Below, piece by piece: positions 24,396 to 32,943 of a stretch of DNA of 64,000 nucleotides (its first letter is position 1; every line of letters begins with the position of its first letter). The notes under the pieces were generated by a model. The model made no database searches. It was not told the DNA's origin and saw nothing but the letters and a program-made list of their open reading frames with translations. The translations under genes were made by a program, and so were the position numbers. The DNA comes from Pseudorhodoferax sp032153935 (lineage in GTDB: Bacteria; Pseudomonadota; Gammaproteobacteria; Burkholderiales; Burkholderiaceae_C), in assembly GCF_964253035.1 (NCBI RefSeq), contig NZ_CAXUQL020000001.1, positions 310,001-374,000 on the forward strand, read 5' to 3'.

Positions 24396-25819
24396 ACCCG
24401 GTGCTGCGCATCGCCACCGAGGAATGGCGCTGGCTGCGCCGCGACCGCGTGGCCGTGCTGGGCCTGGCGCTCGTGCTGCTGCTGACGGCCGTGTCCATCT
24501 TCCACGCCGCCGAGCAGCGCGACGCGCTGGCTGCCGAGCGCGCGCGCCGCCAGAGCCAGGTGGACCACGCCTTCGAGGCCTCGCCCGACCGGCACCCGCA
24601 CCGCATGGTGCACTACGGCCACTTCGTGTTCCGGCCTTTGAGCCCGCTGGCCGCCTTCGACCCCGGCGTCGATGCGCAGACCGGCCACACGCTGTTCCTC
24701 GAAGGCCACCGGCAGAACAGCGCCAACTTCAGCGAGGCACGCCAGTCCTCGCTGCTGCTGCGCTTCGGCCAGCTCACGCCGGCCTTCGTGCTGCAGGTGC
24801 TGGCGCCGCTGCTGCTGGTGTTCGCCGGCCACGCCATGCTGGCGCGCGAGCGCGAGGCCGGCACGCTGCGCCAGCTGCTGGCCCAGGGCCTGCGGCCGGC
24901 GCAGCTCGTGCAGGGCAAGCTGCTCGCGCTGGCCGGGCTGGCCGGTGTGCTGCTGCTGCCGGCCTGGCTGGCGCTGGGCTGGATGGCGCTGGCCACACCG
25001 GCCCCCGCGCGGCTGGCCGGGGTGCTCGCGGCAGGCTACACGCTGTGGCTGGCACTGTGGGTGCTGGGCATCGTGTGCGTCTCGGCCTGGTTCCGCCAGG
25101 CGCGCAGCGCGCTCGTCGCACTGCTGGCCGTCTGGGCCGTGGGCGTGGTGCTGCTGCCACGGCTGGCCGCCGAATGGGCCACCGTGGCCCAGCCACTGCC
25201 CACGCGCGTGGAAACGGACATCGCCATCGCGCGCGAACTCGCGGCCCTTGGCGACAGCCACAACGCCAAGGACCCCTACTTCGCCGGATTCCGCGCGCGC
25301 CTGCTTGCGCAATACGGCGTGGCGCGTGTGGAAGACCTGCCGCTCAACTACAAGGGACTGGTGGCCATGGAAGGCGAACGCCTGACGTCCGAGCTGTTCG
25401 TGCGGCACGCGGCCGCCGGCTTCGCACTGCAGGAGGCCCAGCTGCAGGCCGTCGACCGCTTCGCGCCGCTGAGCCCGGTGCTGGCACTGCGCCGGCTGTC
25501 CATGGCCGCGGCCGGCACCGACCTGGCGGCCTACTGCCGCTTCCTGGAGCAGGGCGAGCGCCACCGCTACCAGCTGGTGCAGGCGCTGAACCGGCTGCAG
25601 GCCGAGAAGCTCACGCTGGCGACCGACCGCTCCAGCCGCGACGACCGCATCGGCGCCGAGCACTGGCACGACCTCGCGCAGTTCCACTTCGAGGCCGCAC
25701 CGCCGGCGCAGGCCCTGCACGCGGCGGCGCCCGCCGCCGGCTGGCTGCTGCTGTGGCTGGCCGCCCTGGGTGGCGCGCTGATCCTGGCCACGCGCCGGAT
25801 GGTGCAGGTGGTGCGATGA
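24392..25819 (+). CDS. ABC-2 type permease, DUF3526-like (first copy)
   Basis: A 475-residue membrane protein: one span near the N-terminus (VLGLALVLLLTAVSIF), a long periplasmic loop, a membrane bundle from about residue 130 (LLLVFAGHAMLARERE onward, with EREAGTLRQLL typical of ABC-2 permeases), another large soluble region, and a last span near GWLLLWLAALGGALIL. DUF3526 permeases usually occur in pairs next to TonB receptors. Coupled at both ends by ATGA overlaps. Confidence 0.85.
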   Translation: MNPVLRIATEEWRWLRRDRVAVLGLALVLLLTAVSIFHAAEQRDALAAERARRQSQVDHAFEASPDRHPHRMVHYGHFVFRPLSPLAAFDPGVDAQTGHTLFLEGHRQNSANFSEARQSSLLLRFGQLTPAFVLQVLAPLLLVFAGHAMLAREREAGTLRQLLAQGLRPAQLVQGKLLALAGLAGVLLLPAWLALGWMALATPAPARLAGVLAAGYTLWLALWVLGIVCVSAWFRQARSALVALLAVWAVGVVLLPRLAAEWATVAQPLPTRVETDIAIARELAALGDSHNAKDPYFAGFRARLLAQYGVARVEDLPLNYKGLVAMEGERLTSELFVRHAAAGFALQEAQLQAVDRFAPLSPVLALRRLSMAAAGTDLAAYCRFLEQGERHRYQLVQALNRLQAEKLTLATDRSSRDDRIGAEHWHDLAQFHFEAAPPAQALHAAAPAAGWLLLWLAALGGALILATRRMVQVVR

Positions 25820-27171
25820 GGGCCTGGCTGCACGAATGGCGCCTGCTGGCGCGCACCCCGCTGGCGGCGTTCGCGCTGCTTCTGCTGCTGGTGCTGTCCA
25901 GCCTGGCCGTCTGGTCCGGCGCGCGCGAGGTCGCGCGCCAGCAGCAGACCCTGGAGCGGCTGGCGCCGCTGCAGCAGCAGGACCTGGCGGCGCAGCTGGC
26001 CAAGCCCCTGGCGCGCGGCGACGCGGGCTCGGCCGCCTACTACGGCCAGCACCCGACCTGGAGTCCACCCTCGGCCACGGCCTTCCTGGCCGGGGGCCTG
26101 CGCGACAGCGCACCGCTGCTGCTGCGCGTGCGCGCGCTGGCGCTGCAGTCGCAGCTGCACGAGGGCGAGAGCTTCAATCCGGAGCTGGCGCTGGCCGGCC
26201 GCTTCGACTGGGCTTTCGTGCTGGTCTACCTGGCGCCGCTGGTGCTGGTCGCGCTGCTGTACGACCTGGTTTCGGGTGAGCGCCGCGCCGGCCGGCTCGG
26301 CACGCTCCTGGCCCTGCCTGGCGCCGGCGCACGGCTGTGGCTGCGCCGCGCCGGCCTGCGCGCCGCGCTGGTCGCGCTGTGCCTGCTGCTGCCGGTGCTG
26401 GCCGGCGCGCTGGTGCTGGGCACGCCGCCCGCGGCGCTGGCGAGCGCGGTGGCAGCGGCGCTGGCTTATGTGGGGTTCTGGACAGGCCTGGCCCTGCTGG
26501 TCGGTGCACGGGGCCGCAGCCCGGCCGCCCATGCCACGGCCCTGATGGGCTGCTGGGTCCTGCTGACCCTGGTGCTGCCGACACTGGCGCAGGCCGCGCT
26601 GACGCGCGCGCTGCCCGCACCCCAGGGCGTGGAGCTGGCGCTGGCCCAGCGCGAACAGGTGCACGGTGCCTGGGACCTGCCACGCGAGGAGACCATGGCG
26701 CGCTTCTTCGCCAGCCACCCGCAGTGGCAGGATACGGCACCGCTGCCCGCGGGCTTCCACTACAAGTGGTACTTCGCATTCCAGCAGCTCGGCGACGAGG
26801 CCGTGGCCGCGGACGTGCAGGCCTGGCGCACGACCTTGCTGGCGCGCCAGCGCTGGACCGCGCGCCTGGGCTGGCTGCTGCCCGGCGTGGGGGTGCAGGC
26901 CGCGCTGCACCGCCAGGCCGCAACCGACCTGCCAGCCCTGCTGGAGCAGCAAGACGCGGTAACGGCCTTCCACACGCAGCTGCGCAGCTTTTTCTACCCG
27001 CACCTGTTTGCCGACAAGCCCTTCGACATGGGCGCAATCGAGCTGCTGCCGCGCTTCGCCGCCGTGCCGCCGACCACGCAGGGCTGGGGGCCGGCCCTGG
27101 CGGCACTGGCCGCGCTGGCCGCGTTGGCGCTGCTGGCCGGCGGCATGGCCACGCGCCGGCTGCAGGCGTAA
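25816..27171 (+). CDS. ABC-2 type permease, DUF3526-like (second copy)
   Basis: A 451-residue partner of the preceding permease with the same layout: N-terminal span (LAAFALLLLLVLSSLAVW), periplasmic loop, membrane bundle beginning with FVLVYLAPLVLVALLYDL and SGERRAGRLGTLLALPGAG, long loop, and a final Ala/Leu-rich span. Together with the ATPase it should form an ABC transporter, direction unknown. The TAA stop runs directly into the A-tract of the terminator at 27171-27198. Confidence 0.85.
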   Translation: MRAWLHEWRLLARTPLAAFALLLLLVLSSLAVWSGAREVARQQQTLERLAPLQQQDLAAQLAKPLARGDAGSAAYYGQHPTWSPPSATAFLAGGLRDSAPLLLRVRALALQSQLHEGESFNPELALAGRFDWAFVLVYLAPLVLVALLYDLVSGERRAGRLGTLLALPGAGARLWLRRAGLRAALVALCLLLPVLAGALVLGTPPAALASAVAAALAYVGFWTGLALLVGARGRSPAAHATALMGCWVLLTLVLPTLAQAALTRALPAPQGVELALAQREQVHGAWDLPREETMARFFASHPQWQDTAPLPAGFHYKWYFAFQQLGDEAVAADVQAWRTTLLARQRWTARLGWLLPGVGVQAALHRQAATDLPALLEQQDAVTAFHTQLRSFFYPHLFADKPFDMGAIELLPRFAAVPPTTQGWGPALAALAALAALALLAGGMATRRLQA

Positions 27172-27198
27172 AAAAACCACCGGGCGCAAGCCCGGTGG
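27171..27198 (-). terminator. Terminator shared by convergent genes
   Basis: Perfect 9-bp stem CCACCGGGC/GCCCGGTGG with a GCAA/TTGC loop (27177-27198). On the minus strand it is followed by a run of T residues (27171-27176), making a strong terminator for the Bug receptor gene; on the plus strand the tail is weak. Confidence 0.85.
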
Positions 27199-27222
27199 CT
27201 GTGGTTTGGCGTCGGTCCGGAA

Positions 27223-28200
27223 TCAGTCGGCGTACACGCCCGCCGCCTTGATGACGGGGCCGAAGCGCGCCACCTCGGCCTGCACGAACTTCTTGTGCTC
27301 GGCCGGCTCGATGCGCTTGTCGCTCGCCACCACGGCGCCCAGGCCTTCCTGCTTCTTGATGAACTCGGGGTCCTTCAGCGCGGCCTTCAGCGCAGTGTTG
27401 AGCTTGGTCAGCACCGCGGCCGGCGTGCCCTTGGGCGCGTACAGGCCGTGCCAGATCGTGACCTGGAAGTTCTTCATGCCGGCTTCGTCCAGCGTCGGCA
27501 GGTCCTTCAGTGCCGGCGTCGTCAAGCGCTTGGGCGTGGTCACGGCATAGGCCTTGACCTTCTTGGCTTCGATCTGCGAGGTGGTGTTGGTGGTCTGGTC
27601 GCACAGCAGGTCGATCTGCCCGCCCAGCAGGTCGGCAATCGCCGGTGCCGTGCCCTTGTACGGCACGGTGGTCATCTCGGCCTTCAGTTCGCTCTGGAAC
27701 ATCAGGCCGCACAGGTGCGAGGCCGAGCCGATGCCGGCATTGCCCAGGTTCACCTTGCCCGCGTTCTGGCCGATCCAGGTGCGCAGCTCGGCGAAGTTGT
27801 TGGCAGCCAGCGTGGGCTTGCCGATCAGCGTCATGGGCACGTCGTTGATGATGCCCAGGTACTCGAAGTCGGTCTCGTAGTTGTAGGACAGCTTGCGGTA
27901 CAGCACCGGCGTGGTGGCCATGCCCACGTGCGTGACGAGCAGCGTGTAGCCGTCGTTCTTGGCACGCGCCACCTTGGTCGTGCCGATGGTGCTGCCGGCG
28001 CCGCCCAGGTTCTCGATGATGACGGGGTTGTTGCCCAGCTGGCGCTGCATGGCCTCGGCCAGGTCGCGCGCGACGCGGTCGGTCGGGCCGCCGGCCGCGA
28101 ACGGCACGACCATGGTGATGGGCTTGCCGCCCGGGAAATCCTGGGCCTGCGCACCCATGGCGGCCAGCGACAGGGCTGCAACCGTCAACATCTTGTTCAT
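27223..28200 (-). CDS. Bug/TctC-type periplasmic solute receptor
   Basis: A 325-residue precursor with signal peptide MNKMLTVAALSLAAMGAQAQ, then FPGGKPITMVVPFAAGGPTD and NNPVIIENLGGAGSTIG, the conserved ligand-loop segments of TctC proteins; SHLCGLMFQSEL and VPYKGTAPAIADLLGGQ follow. Ligand unknown, probably a carboxylate. Its own upstream region (28201-28284) carries the TTTCCCTA motif, and it has its own terminator, so it is likely transcribed alone although it follows the PaaK-like gene. Confidence 0.92.
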   Translation of the reverse strand: MNKMLTVAALSLAAMGAQAQDFPGGKPITMVVPFAAGGPTDRVARDLAEAMQRQLGNNPVIIENLGGAGSTIGTTKVARAKNDGYTLLVTHVGMATTPVLYRKLSYNYETDFEYLGIINDVPMTLIGKPTLAANNFAELRTWIGQNAGKVNLGNAGIGSASHLCGLMFQSELKAEMTTVPYKGTAPAIADLLGGQIDLLCDQTTNTTSQIEAKKVKAYAVTTPKRLTTPALKDLPTLDEAGMKNFQVTIWHGLYAPKGTPAAVLTKLNTALKAALKDPEFIKKQEGLGAVVASDKRIEPAEHKKFVQAEVARFGPVIKAAGVYAD

Positions 28201-28235
28201 CTCGACTCCTGGTACCTAAGTGACAACGGCGCGCA

Positions 28236-28263
28236 TGGTAGCCCCGCACATCGTGTAGGGAAA
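28236..28263 (-). promoter_or_regulatory. Shared motif upstream of the second Bug receptor gene
   Basis: Leftward TTTCCCTA (28256-28263), 12 bases, GGCTACCA (28236-28243), ending 35 bases before the ATG. Matches the element upstream of the first Bug gene (18861-18890) apart from two bases of spacing and one substitution. Confidence 0.3.
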
Positions 28264-28284
28264 TTCAGACAAGTACCAGTGTCG

Positions 28285-29544
28285 TCAGCGGTAGCTGCGC
28301 TGGTCGTCGATGAGCTTGCCGTCGTCCGGCAAACTGCCAGCCGCGCACCACTGCACGTCGCCGCGCAGCTTGGTCAGCTCGCGGATGGTCTCGGCCACAC
28401 GCGCCTGCAACGCCTCGCTGGGCGCCGCGCACTCGGCGCGCAGTGCCATCGCGTCGCTGGCCATCTCGCCGCTGACGACCAGGCGCACGCGGCCCAGTTC
28501 GGGAAAGCGGCGCACGATCTCCTGCACCTGGCTGGGGTGCACGAACATGCCGCGCACCTTGGTGGTCTGGTCGGCCCGCCCCATCCAACCCTTGATGCGC
28601 GTGTTGGTGCGGCCCGTGGGGCAGCGGCCCGGCAACACGGCCGACAGGTCGCCCGTGCCGAAGCGGATCAGCGGGTAGTCGGCATCGAAGCTGGTCACCA
28701 CGACCTCGCCGACCTCGCCCTCGGCCAGCGGCATGCCGTCGGGCCCGACGATCTCCACGATGACCTGCTCGTCCAGCACCAGGCCTTCGCGCGCTGGTGT
28801 CTCGTAGGCGATGAGGCCGATGTCGGCCGTGGCGTAGCACTGGTAGGCCGCGATGCCCTGGGCTGCGAACCAGTCGCGCAGCGAGGGCGGGCAGGCTTCG
28901 CCGCTGACCAGGGCCTTGGAGATGGACAGCGGCCGACCCGCGGCCTTCTCGAGCGCGATCTTCAGGAAACTCGGCGTGCCGCAGTAGCCGTGCGGACGCA
29001 GGTCGGCCATGGCCTGCAGCTGCATCTCGGTGTTGCCCACACCACCCGGGAACACCGTGCAGCCCAACGCCAGCGCGCCCTCTTCCATCATCGCGCCGGC
29101 GGGGGTCAGGTGGTAGCTGAAGCTGTTGTGCACGAGTTCGCCTTCGCGAAAGCCCGCGGCGTACATGGCGCGCGACATGCGCCAGCTGTCTTCGTCCGCG
29201 CCCTGCGGCTCGTACAGCGGGCCGGGCGACTGGAACACGCGCTTGGCGCGCCGCGCCAGGTGCAGGCCGTTCCAGCCACTGGCCGCGAAGCCACCGAAGG
29301 GATCGCCGCCGGCTGCGCGTGCCGCCTGCTGGCGCGCCAGCAGGTCGTGCTTGCGCAGCACCGGCAGGCTGGCCAGCGCGGCACGGCTGTTGACCGCGGC
29401 GGGGTCCACCTGCGCCAGCCGTTCGGCCTGGGCCGGGCTGTGCGCCTTGGCATGGGCCACGAGGCCGGGCAGGGCCGCCATCAGCGCGGCTTCGCGCTCG
29501 GCGGGGTCGCGCGTCTCGCGCGCATCGAGGGTGGCGGCATTCAT
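28285..29544 (-). CDS. Phenylacetate-CoA ligase (PaaK)-like AMP-forming enzyme
   Basis: A 419-residue ANL enzyme of the PaaK type, activating a carboxylic acid to its acyl-CoA. Visible are PVLRKHDLLARQ, YHLTPAGAMMEEGA in the ATP-binding region, YATADIGLIAYE, the adenylate-binding PLIRFGTGDLSAV and the C-terminal domain entry RIKGWMGRADQTTKVRGMFV. Shorter at the N-terminus than adenylating amino-acid enzymes but normal for PaaK. It is the last gene of the liv-type operon, separated from livF by 169 bases of hairpins. Substrate unknown; aromatic or branched acids imported by the transporter are candidates. Confidence 0.85.
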   Translation of the reverse strand: MNAATLDARETRDPAEREAALMAALPGLVAHAKAHSPAQAERLAQVDPAAVNSRAALASLPVLRKHDLLARQQAARAAGGDPFGGFAASGWNGLHLARRAKRVFQSPGPLYEPQGADEDSWRMSRAMYAAGFREGELVHNSFSYHLTPAGAMMEEGALALGCTVFPGGVGNTEMQLQAMADLRPHGYCGTPSFLKIALEKAAGRPLSISKALVSGEACPPSLRDWFAAQGIAAYQCYATADIGLIAYETPAREGLVLDEQVIVEIVGPDGMPLAEGEVGEVVVTSFDADYPLIRFGTGDLSAVLPGRCPTGRTNTRIKGWMGRADQTTKVRGMFVHPSQVQEIVRRFPELGRVRLVVSGEMASDAMALRAECAAPSEALQARVAETIRELTKLRGDVQWCAAGSLPDDGKLIDDQRSYR

Positions 29545-29624
29545 GCGAACGGTCCAGAAGTGGAAAGCAATCAGGCGGTGACTTGCACGCCAAGGGGCGA
29601 ATGGCCGCGGAGCAGGCCTTGTCA

Positions 29625-29702
29625 GCGCACCCGCGGAACTGGCTCTGCCAGGCCGCCGGGTGCGCCCCCCTCGCGCAGCGGAGGGGGGAGCGGCGCAGCC
29701 GC
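29625..29702. repeat. Cluster of three GC-rich hairpins between livF and the PaaK-like gene
   Basis: Three inverted repeats in tandem: GCGCACCCG/CGGGTGCGC (29625-29633 and 29657-29665) enclosing CTGGC/GCCAG (29639-29651); CCCCCCTC/GAGGGGGG (29665-29688); GCGGC/GCCGC (29690-29702). No T-tract follows on the minus strand, so it is not a simple terminator. It may limit read-through or protect the upstream mRNA. Confidence 0.6.
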
Positions 29703-29713
29703 CTGGGGGGTTC

Positions 29714-30544
29714 TCATGCCAACCAGCGCTTGCGGCGCTTGTAGCTCTTGACGTCACGGAAGCTCTTGCGGCCCTCGCCACCGGTGCCGAGGTAGAACTC
29801 CTTGACGTCCTCGTTCTCGCGCAGCGCGCTGGCCGCGCCGTCCATCACCACGCGGCCGCTCTCCAGGATGTAGCCGAAGTCCGCGTAGCGCAGCGCCATG
29901 TTGGTGTTCTGCTCGGCCAGCAGGAAGGTCACGCGCTCCTTGGTGTTGAGGTCCTTCACGATCTCGAAGACCTCCTCGACGATCTGCGGCGCCAGGCCCA
30001 TGGAGGGCTCGTCGAGCAGCACCATCTTCGGGTTGGCCATCAGCGCGCGGCCGATGGCGCACATCTGCTGCTCGCCGCCCGAGGTGTAGGCCGCCTGGCT
30101 GGTGCGCCGGGTCTTGAGCCGCGGAAAGTAGTTGTAGACCTTCTCCAGCGTCTGCTCGACCGCGGCCTTGCCGTCCTTGCGCGTGTAGGCGCCGGTCATG
30201 AGGTTGTCCTCGATGGTCAGGTGGGCGAAGCAGTGCCGGCCCTCCATGACCTGGATCACCCCGCGGTCCACGAGCTCGGCCGGCGTCAGGTTCTCGATGC
30301 GCTCGCCGCGCAACGCGATCGAGCCCTTGGTCACCGCGCCGCGCTCGGCGTGCAGCAGGTTGGACACCGCGCGCAGCGTGGTGGTCTTGCCGGCGCCATT
30401 GGCGCCCAGCAGGGCCACGATGCTGCCCTCGTCGACGCGCAGCGAGACGCCCTTCAACACCAGGATCACGTGGTTGTAGATGACCTCGATGCCGTTGACA
30501 TCGAGGAACACGTCGGGCCGCGCGGCCGAAGGCAGTTCGGACAT
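29714..30544 (-). CDS. livF: Branched-chain amino acid-type ABC transporter ATPase LivF
   Basis: A 276-residue ATPase: Walker A GANGAGKTTTL, signature TSGGEQQMCAIG, Walker B MVLLDEPSMGLAP and AEQNTNMALRYAD with the family-typical post-switch region. The C-terminus is extended and basic (VKSYKRRKRWLA), beyond the usual LivF length of about 235. Four bases separate it from the binding-protein gene. Powers uptake of amino acids or other small carboxylates together with LivG, LivH and LivM. Confidence 0.93.
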   Translation of the reverse strand: MSELPSAARPDVFLDVNGIEVIYNHVILVLKGVSLRVDEGSIVALLGANGAGKTTTLRAVSNLLHAERGAVTKGSIALRGERIENLTPAELVDRGVIQVMEGRHCFAHLTIEDNLMTGAYTRKDGKAAVEQTLEKVYNYFPRLKTRRTSQAAYTSGGEQQMCAIGRALMANPKMVLLDEPSMGLAPQIVEEVFEIVKDLNTKERVTFLLAEQNTNMALRYADFGYILESGRVVMDGAASALRENEDVKEFYLGTGGEGRKSFRDVKSYKRRKRWLA

Positions 30545-30548
30545 GGGC

Positions 30549-31850
30549 TTACTGGCAGCTGCGCGGCGTGATCTTCTTGTCGGCCGCGTACTTGGCCGAC
30601 AACTCCTTGACCATCGGATCGATGATGCTCTTGTCGGACTGGTACCAGTCCGAGGTGATGTTCCACTTGGCGCCGTCCCACTGCACGATGCGCGCCCAGT
30701 CGGTGCCCATGTGGTTGCTGCACGAGGTCTTGACCGGCCGCATGATCTCGCCGAAGCCCAGGGCCTTGAGCTTGTCGGCCGTGAGGTCCAGGTTCTCCAT
30801 GCCCCACTTGACCTGCTCGGCCGTCATGACCTTGCCCTTGCCGAACTTCTCCTGCGCGGCGCGGATGGCCTCGACCTGCAGCATGGAGATCATCATGCCG
30901 CGCGTGTGCGCCATCACGCCAACCTCGCCGGCGTTGCCCGCCGTGCCCTGGCCCTTGTCGTAGACGAACTTCTTGAGGTCGTCGTGGACCTTGTCCTTGG
31001 CCGCGCTGTTGTGGATGGTGATGGCGTTGTAGCCCTTCGCGCCAGCGCCGATGTCCTTCACGTCGTGGTCCGATCCGGCCCACCAGATCGCGTAGATCTT
31101 GTCGCGGGCATAGCCCGTGGCCTGGGCCTCGCGCACGGCGGCGGGCGTCATCACGCCGGCCGACCACAGCAGCACGTAGTCGGGCTTTTGCTGGCGGATC
31201 TGCAGCCAGGTGCTCTTTTGCTCCACGCCGGGCGGCGTGACCGGGAACAGCGAGAGCTCGAAGCCTTCCTTGGCGGCGCGCTTTTGCAGCAGCAGGATGG
31301 GTTCCTTGCCGTAGGGCGAGTCGTGGTAGACCAGCGCGATCTTCTTGCCCTTGAGGCTGCCCTTCTCCTTCTTGAGGATGTCCTGCACGATGGAATCGGC
31401 GGCCGTCCAGTAGGAGCCCAGCAGCGGGAAGTTCCATTCGAACACCGTGCCGTCGGCCGACTGCGACAGGCCGTAGCCCATGGTCACCACGACCTTCTTG
31501 TCGGCGAAGGCCTTGTCGGTCACGGCGAAGGTGATGCCGGTGGACTGCGTGTCGAAGCCGGCCGCGCCGCGGTCCTTCAGGCGCTCATAGCACTCCACGC
31601 CCTTGGCCGCGTCGTAGGCCGTCTCGCACTCCTCGAATGTGAGCTTGACGCCGTTGACACCGCCGTCGCGCGCGTTGACGAGCTTCAGGTAATCCTGCTT
31701 GCCATCGGCCCATGGGATGCCCAGCGGCGCGAACTGGCCCGTGCGGTAGACCAGCAGCGGCACGAACTGATCGGCCTTGGCGTGGGCGCCGGGCGCGGCC
31801 AGCATGGACAGGCTGGCTGCGGCTACGGCTGCGAGGGTTTTCAGCTTCAT
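30549..31850 (-). CDS. Periplasmic substrate-binding protein of the liv-type ABC importer
   Basis: A 433-residue precursor with signal peptide ending near LAAPGAHA, then a type I periplasmic-binding fold (LVYRTGQFAPLGIPWADG; CETAYDAAKGVECYERL; KIALVYHDSPYGKEPI). It is longer than classical LivJ (about 370) and belongs to the group found with CoA ligases in Burkholderiales. The substrate is unknown; the co-encoded acyl-CoA synthetases argue for a carboxylic acid. Located between livM and livF. Confidence 0.9.
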   Translation of the reverse strand: MKLKTLAAVAAASLSMLAAPGAHAKADQFVPLLVYRTGQFAPLGIPWADGKQDYLKLVNARDGGVNGVKLTFEECETAYDAAKGVECYERLKDRGAAGFDTQSTGITFAVTDKAFADKKVVVTMGYGLSQSADGTVFEWNFPLLGSYWTAADSIVQDILKKEKGSLKGKKIALVYHDSPYGKEPILLLQKRAAKEGFELSLFPVTPPGVEQKSTWLQIRQQKPDYVLLWSAGVMTPAAVREAQATGYARDKIYAIWWAGSDHDVKDIGAGAKGYNAITIHNSAAKDKVHDDLKKFVYDKGQGTAGNAGEVGVMAHTRGMMISMLQVEAIRAAQEKFGKGKVMTAEQVKWGMENLDLTADKLKALGFGEIMRPVKTSCSNHMGTDWARIVQWDGAKWNITSDWYQSDKSIIDPMVKELSAKYAADKKITPRSCQ

Positions 31851-31878
31851 GGGATGTCTCCTGGGGGTGGGTGGGAAA

Positions 31879-32940
31879 TCAGTGAGGGAAGGGCCACAGG
31901 CGCAGCTTCTCGCGCGCCGTGAGCCACAGGCGCGCCAGGCCGTGCGGCTCGACGATCAGGAAGAACACGATCAGCGCGCCGAAGATCATGTGCTCCAGGT
32001 GCGAGGCCGTGGCCGTGGACAGCGGCAGGCCCAGCCAGTGCGGTACGTAGTTCAGCAACAGCGGCAGCAGCACCATGAAGGCCGCGCCGAAGAAGGCGCC
32101 CGAGACCGAACCCAGGCCACCGATGATGACCATGAACAAGAGCTGGAACGAGCGGTCGATGCTGAAGGCCGCCGGCTCCCAGGAGCCCAGGTGCACGAAG
32201 GCCCACAGCGCGCCGGCCACGCCGACGATGAAGGAACTCACCGCGAAGGCCGACAGCTTGGCGTAGACCGGGCGGATGCCGATCACGGCGGCCGCCACGT
32301 CCATGTCGCGGATCGCCATCCACTGGCGGCCGATGGCGCCGCGCACGAGGTTCTTGGCCAGGAGCGCGAACACGCAGACGATGGCCAGGCACAGCAGGTA
32401 CTTCTGCGCCGGCGTCTCGATGGACACGCCGAAGAAGGACAGCGCGCCCACGCTGACCGAGCCCGAGGGCGAATCGTTCGTGACCCACTTGACGCGGTTG
32501 GTGAACCAGTCGGTGAAGAACTGCGCTGCCAATGTCGCCACGGCCAGGTACAGCCCGCGGATGCGCAGGCTCGGAATGCCGAACAGCACGCCGAACACCG
32601 TGGCCGCGAGGCCGCCGCCGATCAGGGAGAGCAGCAGCGGCAGGTCGAAGCGCACCTGCAGGTTGTAGGCCGCGTAGGCGCCGATGGCCATGAAGGCGCC
32701 CGTGCCCAGCGAGATCTGACCGCAGTAGCCGACCAGGATGTTCAGGCCCAGCGCGGCCAGCGCCAGGATCAGGAACGGGATCAGCACGGCGCGGAAGAAG
32801 TAGTCGCTGGCCAGCATGGGCACGGCGACGAAGGCCACCGCCAGCAGCGCGTAGATCGCGATGCGGTCCTGCAGGACCGGGAAGATCTGCAGGTCCGTGC
32901 TGTAGGTCTGCTTGAACTGGCCGTTTTCTCTGTACAGCAT
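31879..32940 (-). CDS. livM: Branched-chain amino acid-type ABC permease LivM
   Basis: A 353-residue inner-membrane protein with about eight to ten spans; landmarks include LGLNILVGYCGQISLGTGAFMAIGAYAAY and GIPSLRIRGLYLAVATLAAQ, and the cytoplasmic coupling loop near NLVRGAIGRQWMAIRDMDVAA, all typical of LivM. Pairs with LivH. Three bases separate it from the livH stop. Confidence 0.93.
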   Translation of the reverse strand: MLYRENGQFKQTYSTDLQIFPVLQDRIAIYALLAVAFVAVPMLASDYFFRAVLIPFLILALAALGLNILVGYCGQISLGTGAFMAIGAYAAYNLQVRFDLPLLLSLIGGGLAATVFGVLFGIPSLRIRGLYLAVATLAAQFFTDWFTNRVKWVTNDSPSGSVSVGALSFFGVSIETPAQKYLLCLAIVCVFALLAKNLVRGAIGRQWMAIRDMDVAAAVIGIRPVYAKLSAFAVSSFIVGVAGALWAFVHLGSWEPAAFSIDRSFQLLFMVIIGGLGSVSGAFFGAAFMVLLPLLLNYVPHWLGLPLSTATASHLEHMIFGALIVFFLIVEPHGLARLWLTAREKLRLWPFPH

Positions 32941-32943
32941 CGC

